Shown piece by piece: positions 6,030-7,640 of a stretch of DNA of 7,640 bases (positions are counted from its first letter, which is position 1; the number at the start of each line of letters is the position of its first letter). The stretch is from NCBI GenBank assembly GCA_023269865.1, contig JAGDWR010000082.1, positions 19,155 to 26,794 of the forward strand. The letters are read 5' to 3'. The translations under genes and the position numbers were made by a program. This DNA comes from Candidatus Methanodesulfokora sp. Lineage in GTDB: Archaea; Korarchaeota; Korarchaeia; Korarchaeales; Korarchaeaceae. Under the pieces are notes generated by a model. The model was not told the DNA's origin. It searched no databases and saw only the letters and a program-made list of their open reading frames with translations.

Positions 6030-6401
6030 TTGAATAAAATCATAACTGATGATCTTATGCACTGCTGGAGAAGGAGAAGAGGACCTGGAAGGCCGATGAA
6101 GCCCAGAAACATACTCTTCTGGAGAGGCTCCTTTGCTTTTATTCCATCGCTTCCAGATGGAAGAATTGTGGAGGGTCAGCCCATATATCTCACTCCAGAT
6201 GAAGTGGAGTCATTCAGGCTCGTCTACCTGGAGGAATTAACCCAAGAGGAAGCTGCAAAAAGGATGGGCATATCCAGAGGGACTTTATGGAGATCACTTT
6301 ACAGTGCCAGAAGGAAGATAGCAATGGCTCTTGCCGAGATGAGACCACTGATTATAGGGCCTTTAGATAGCACGTACTTTCTGCCTTCTGAGAGATCATA
6401 G
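6030..6401 (+). CDS. DUF134 family DNA-binding protein
   Basis: This is a 123-residue protein of the DUF134 (COG1342) family, small predicted DNA-binding proteins common in archaea and anaerobic bacteria; their targets are mostly unknown. The family signature starts with a basic 'RRRRGPGRPMKPR' (14-26), followed by 'IYLTPDEVESFRLVYLEELTQ' residues (52-72) and a sigma-70 region 4-like helix-turn-helix (about 66-100): 'TQEEAAKRMGISRGTLWR' gives the two helices, and 'SARRKIAMAL' the trailing basic helix. Residues 102-123 are a short non-conserved tail. The start is TTG with AGGA six bases upstream; ATG at 6057 would give a 114-residue product that still has the full domain. It is divergent from glyA across 26 bp, with a perfect palindrome in the shared upstream region, so self-regulation or control of glyA is an attractive inference. 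It is sometimes mistaken for a sigma factor, which archaea lack. Confidence 0.88.
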   Translation: MNKIITDDLMHCWRRRRGPGRPMKPRNILFWRGSFAFIPSLPDGRIVEGQPIYLTPDEVESFRLVYLEELTQEEAAKRMGISRGTLWRSLYSARRKIAMALAEMRPLIIGPLDSTYFLPSERS

Positions 6402-6418
6402 TAGTGCAGCAGCGCTAC
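6401..6418. terminator. Stem-loop spanning the DUF134/FN3 convergent stops (candidate terminator)
   Basis: gtagtgc (6401-6407) pairs with gcgctac (6412-6418): seven pairs including one T-G wobble, with a 4-nt loop agca. It takes in the last base of the DUF134 stop and the whole stop codon of the opposite gene. On the plus strand a pyrimidine tract (ttcctctt) follows. It may end transcription of DUF134; on the minus strand no T-run follows. Confidence 0.35.
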
Positions 6419-7587
6419 TTCCTCTTGCGCCACAAAACCAGGCCTAGGATGAGGATTCCTGCTATAAATGCACCTATATATGTAATATAATTGTATGGAG
6501 TTATCTCCTTTTCAAATATAGCTTCTATCGTATGATTTGTAGTGATGTTCACAAAAGTGTAAGATGGGACAGGGCCTAGAGATCTGCTGTCCACAAGGAC
6601 ATCCTTGATGCGGTAGCCTGCGCTAGGAGTTATCGTAAATGTTTTATTTGTTTTATACTTAACAGTTATATTACCTGATGGAGAGATCTCCCCGCCTGGA
6701 CCGGCTGAGGCAGTAATAACATAGATGGGCACTTTGACTCTCACCTCATTCGAGGGCTCCGAATAACTTGATGGAATTCGGTCATCAAATGCCCTCACAT
6801 AATAATAGTAAGTAGTCCCAGAAGTTATGTTTGTATCAACATATGAGGTTATGCCTGCTGGAACTATGGCAATAGGCCTTGAAGACTCGCCCTTTGGCGA
6901 TATCCCCCTGTAGATAGCATAGCCAGCTACTGGCATGTGCAAGGGCTCAGTCCAATTCAATACAATAGAGGAACCGGTAAATGTTGCCGAGAGATTCCGC
7001 GGAGGGAGGGGAGGGATTCTTATTGGCAACGGTCCTGCTCCTCCCTTCATTACTTTTGGAATGAAGAGCTCTATCCTCAGACTACTGAGAAGTATGCTTG
7101 CGTTTCCAGCAATAGCCTCACAGTAGGATATCTGCATTGGAAGCTTCTTCCCGCACGTTTCCCCAAAATAAATGAATTGGTTGTAAAAGACCCCGTGAAT
7201 TAAGAACAGATTGCCGGGCATGAGCCATCCCTGCAAGGGTGTAATGTTGCCAATCTGCTCATACTGCATCTCCCTCCCACAAACGCTGACTTTTACGCGC
7301 GCTATGGATAACTCGCTCGAGTCGCTGCTCACATTTGCCATTATCATGACATAACTTCCATTGGAAGGCTCAAATGGAAGCTCCACCTCATAGCTGAGAG
7401 ATCCACCGAGCCTCAGCAGGATAGTCCCATTTTTGAGGATATCAGCATTATTGCTCGATTTCAGGAACGTCTTTGCACCCAGTATTATCACTTTCCACTC
7501 GTATTGTACCTCCTCTCCCAGAACAGGGGGTGCCAGCAGCAAGAGAAGAATCAAACACGGGAATGCAGGCTTAGGACAGCATCCCAT
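6415..7587 (-). CDS. Secreted, membrane-anchored protein with fibronectin type III and bacterial-repeat domains
   Basis: This 390-residue protein is predicted to be exported and held in the membrane by its C-terminus. Residues 1-25 are a signal peptide with a 'CLILLLLLAPP' core (11-21). An unrecognised N-terminal ectodomain (about 26-185) is strand-rich, with three cysteines (103, 145, 156). Then come a proline-rich linker (187-196), a fibronectin type III domain (about 195-287) with the typical 'VLNWTEP', 'GYAIYRG' and 'TYYYYVRAFD' strands, and a bacterial-repeat domain of the Flg_new/InlB-B type (about 288-360) with 'ITASAGPGGEISPSG' and 'AGYRIKDVLVD'. A transmembrane helix (about 369-386) and a basic 'WRKRK' tail close it. 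Twelve N-x-S/T sequons across the ectodomain suggest heavy N-glycosylation, as on archaeal S-layer-associated proteins. The function is unknown; adhesion or substrate binding at the surface is inferred from the domains. No catalytic domain is visible. The gene is convergent with DUF134 (13 bp between stops). Confidence 0.85.
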   Translation of the reverse strand: MGCCPKPAFPCLILLLLLAPPVLGEEVQYEWKVIILGAKTFLKSSNNADILKNGTILLRLGGSLSYEVELPFEPSNGSYVMIMANVSSDSSELSIARVKVSVCGREMQYEQIGNITPLQGWLMPGNLFLIHGVFYNQFIYFGETCGKKLPMQISYCEAIAGNASILLSSLRIELFIPKVMKGGAGPLPIRIPPLPPRNLSATFTGSSIVLNWTEPLHMPVAGYAIYRGISPKGESSRPIAIVPAGITSYVDTNITSGTTYYYYVRAFDDRIPSSYSEPSNEVRVKVPIYVITASAGPGGEISPSGNITVKYKTNKTFTITPSAGYRIKDVLVDSRSLGPVPSYTFVNITTNHTIEAIFEKEITPYNYITYIGAFIAGILILGLVLWRKRK

Positions 7588-7607
7588 CTACCTAGTTCGG
7601 GTATCAA

Positions 7608-7617
7608 TATTTTTAAA
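7608..7617 (-). promoter_or_regulatory. Putative TATA box of the surface-protein gene
   Basis: On the minus strand this reads tttaaaaata, centred about 25 bp before the A of the ATG at 7587, so the transcript probably starts at or next to the start codon. An AGGT lies 2 nt before the ATG but would then be outside the message. The remaining bases to the window end show no other gene. Confidence 0.5.
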
Positions 7618-7640
7618 GTTTGTGGTTCGTATTGCTTCCT

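Noticed and set aside
6030..6401. DUF134 protein as a sigma factor
   Set aside because: The helix-turn-helix resembles sigma region 4, but the protein has the DUF134 signature, lacks region 2, and archaea do not use sigma factors.
6937..7203. Plus-strand open frames opposite the surface-protein gene
   Set aside because: The opposite strand has a coherent signal peptide, domains and membrane anchor; the plus-strand products show none.

Overview
The window looks like chromosomal core sequence from a thermophilic archaeon, probably of the TACK group; I cannot name the genus. The archaeal signs are a Kre33/NAT10-type tRNA/RNA cytidine acetyltransferase, an archaeal-style serine hydroxymethyltransferase, a DUF134-type DNA-binding protein, TATA-like boxes about 25 bp before start codons (leaderless or nearly leaderless genes), frequent GTG/TTG starts, AGA/AGG and ATA codons, and purine-rich coding strands. 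There is no phage, transposon, CRISPR or rRNA/tRNA signal.

Layout, left to right. (1) 1-675 (+): the 3' part of an unrecognised gene, open to the window edge. (2) 789-1199 (+): a small YbjN-like protein. (3) 1209-3383 (-): tmcA, RNA cytidine acetyltransferase. (4) 3455-4672 (+): an M20-family metallohydrolase (ArgE/DapE/carboxypeptidase type). (5) 4675-6003 (-): glyA, serine hydroxymethyltransferase. (6) 6030-6401 (+): a DUF134 helix-turn-helix protein. (7) 6415-7587 (-): a secreted, membrane-anchored protein with a fibronectin type III domain and a bacterial-repeat (Flg_new/InlB-B-like) domain. The longest stretch without a gene is 113 bp (676-788).

From gene 2 to gene 7 the strand alternates at every gene. 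Convergent stops are only 9, 2 and 13 bp apart, and divergent starts are 71 and 26 bp apart. Each gene is therefore probably its own transcription unit, and neighbours share promoter or terminator space rather than operons. The genes do not form one pathway: tmcA modifies RNA, glyA supplies one-carbon units and glycine, the M20 enzyme cleaves an amide bond of an unknown substrate, and the last gene is a cell-surface protein.

The best leads are regulatory. There is a perfect 16-bp palindrome (5953-5968) just inside glyA and upstream of the divergent DUF134 regulator, a 6-bp inverted repeat around the TATA-like box of the YbjN-like gene, an overlapping pair of divergent promoters between tmcA and the M20 gene, and stem-loops at two of the convergent junctions. 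I see no convincing new multi-gene system.
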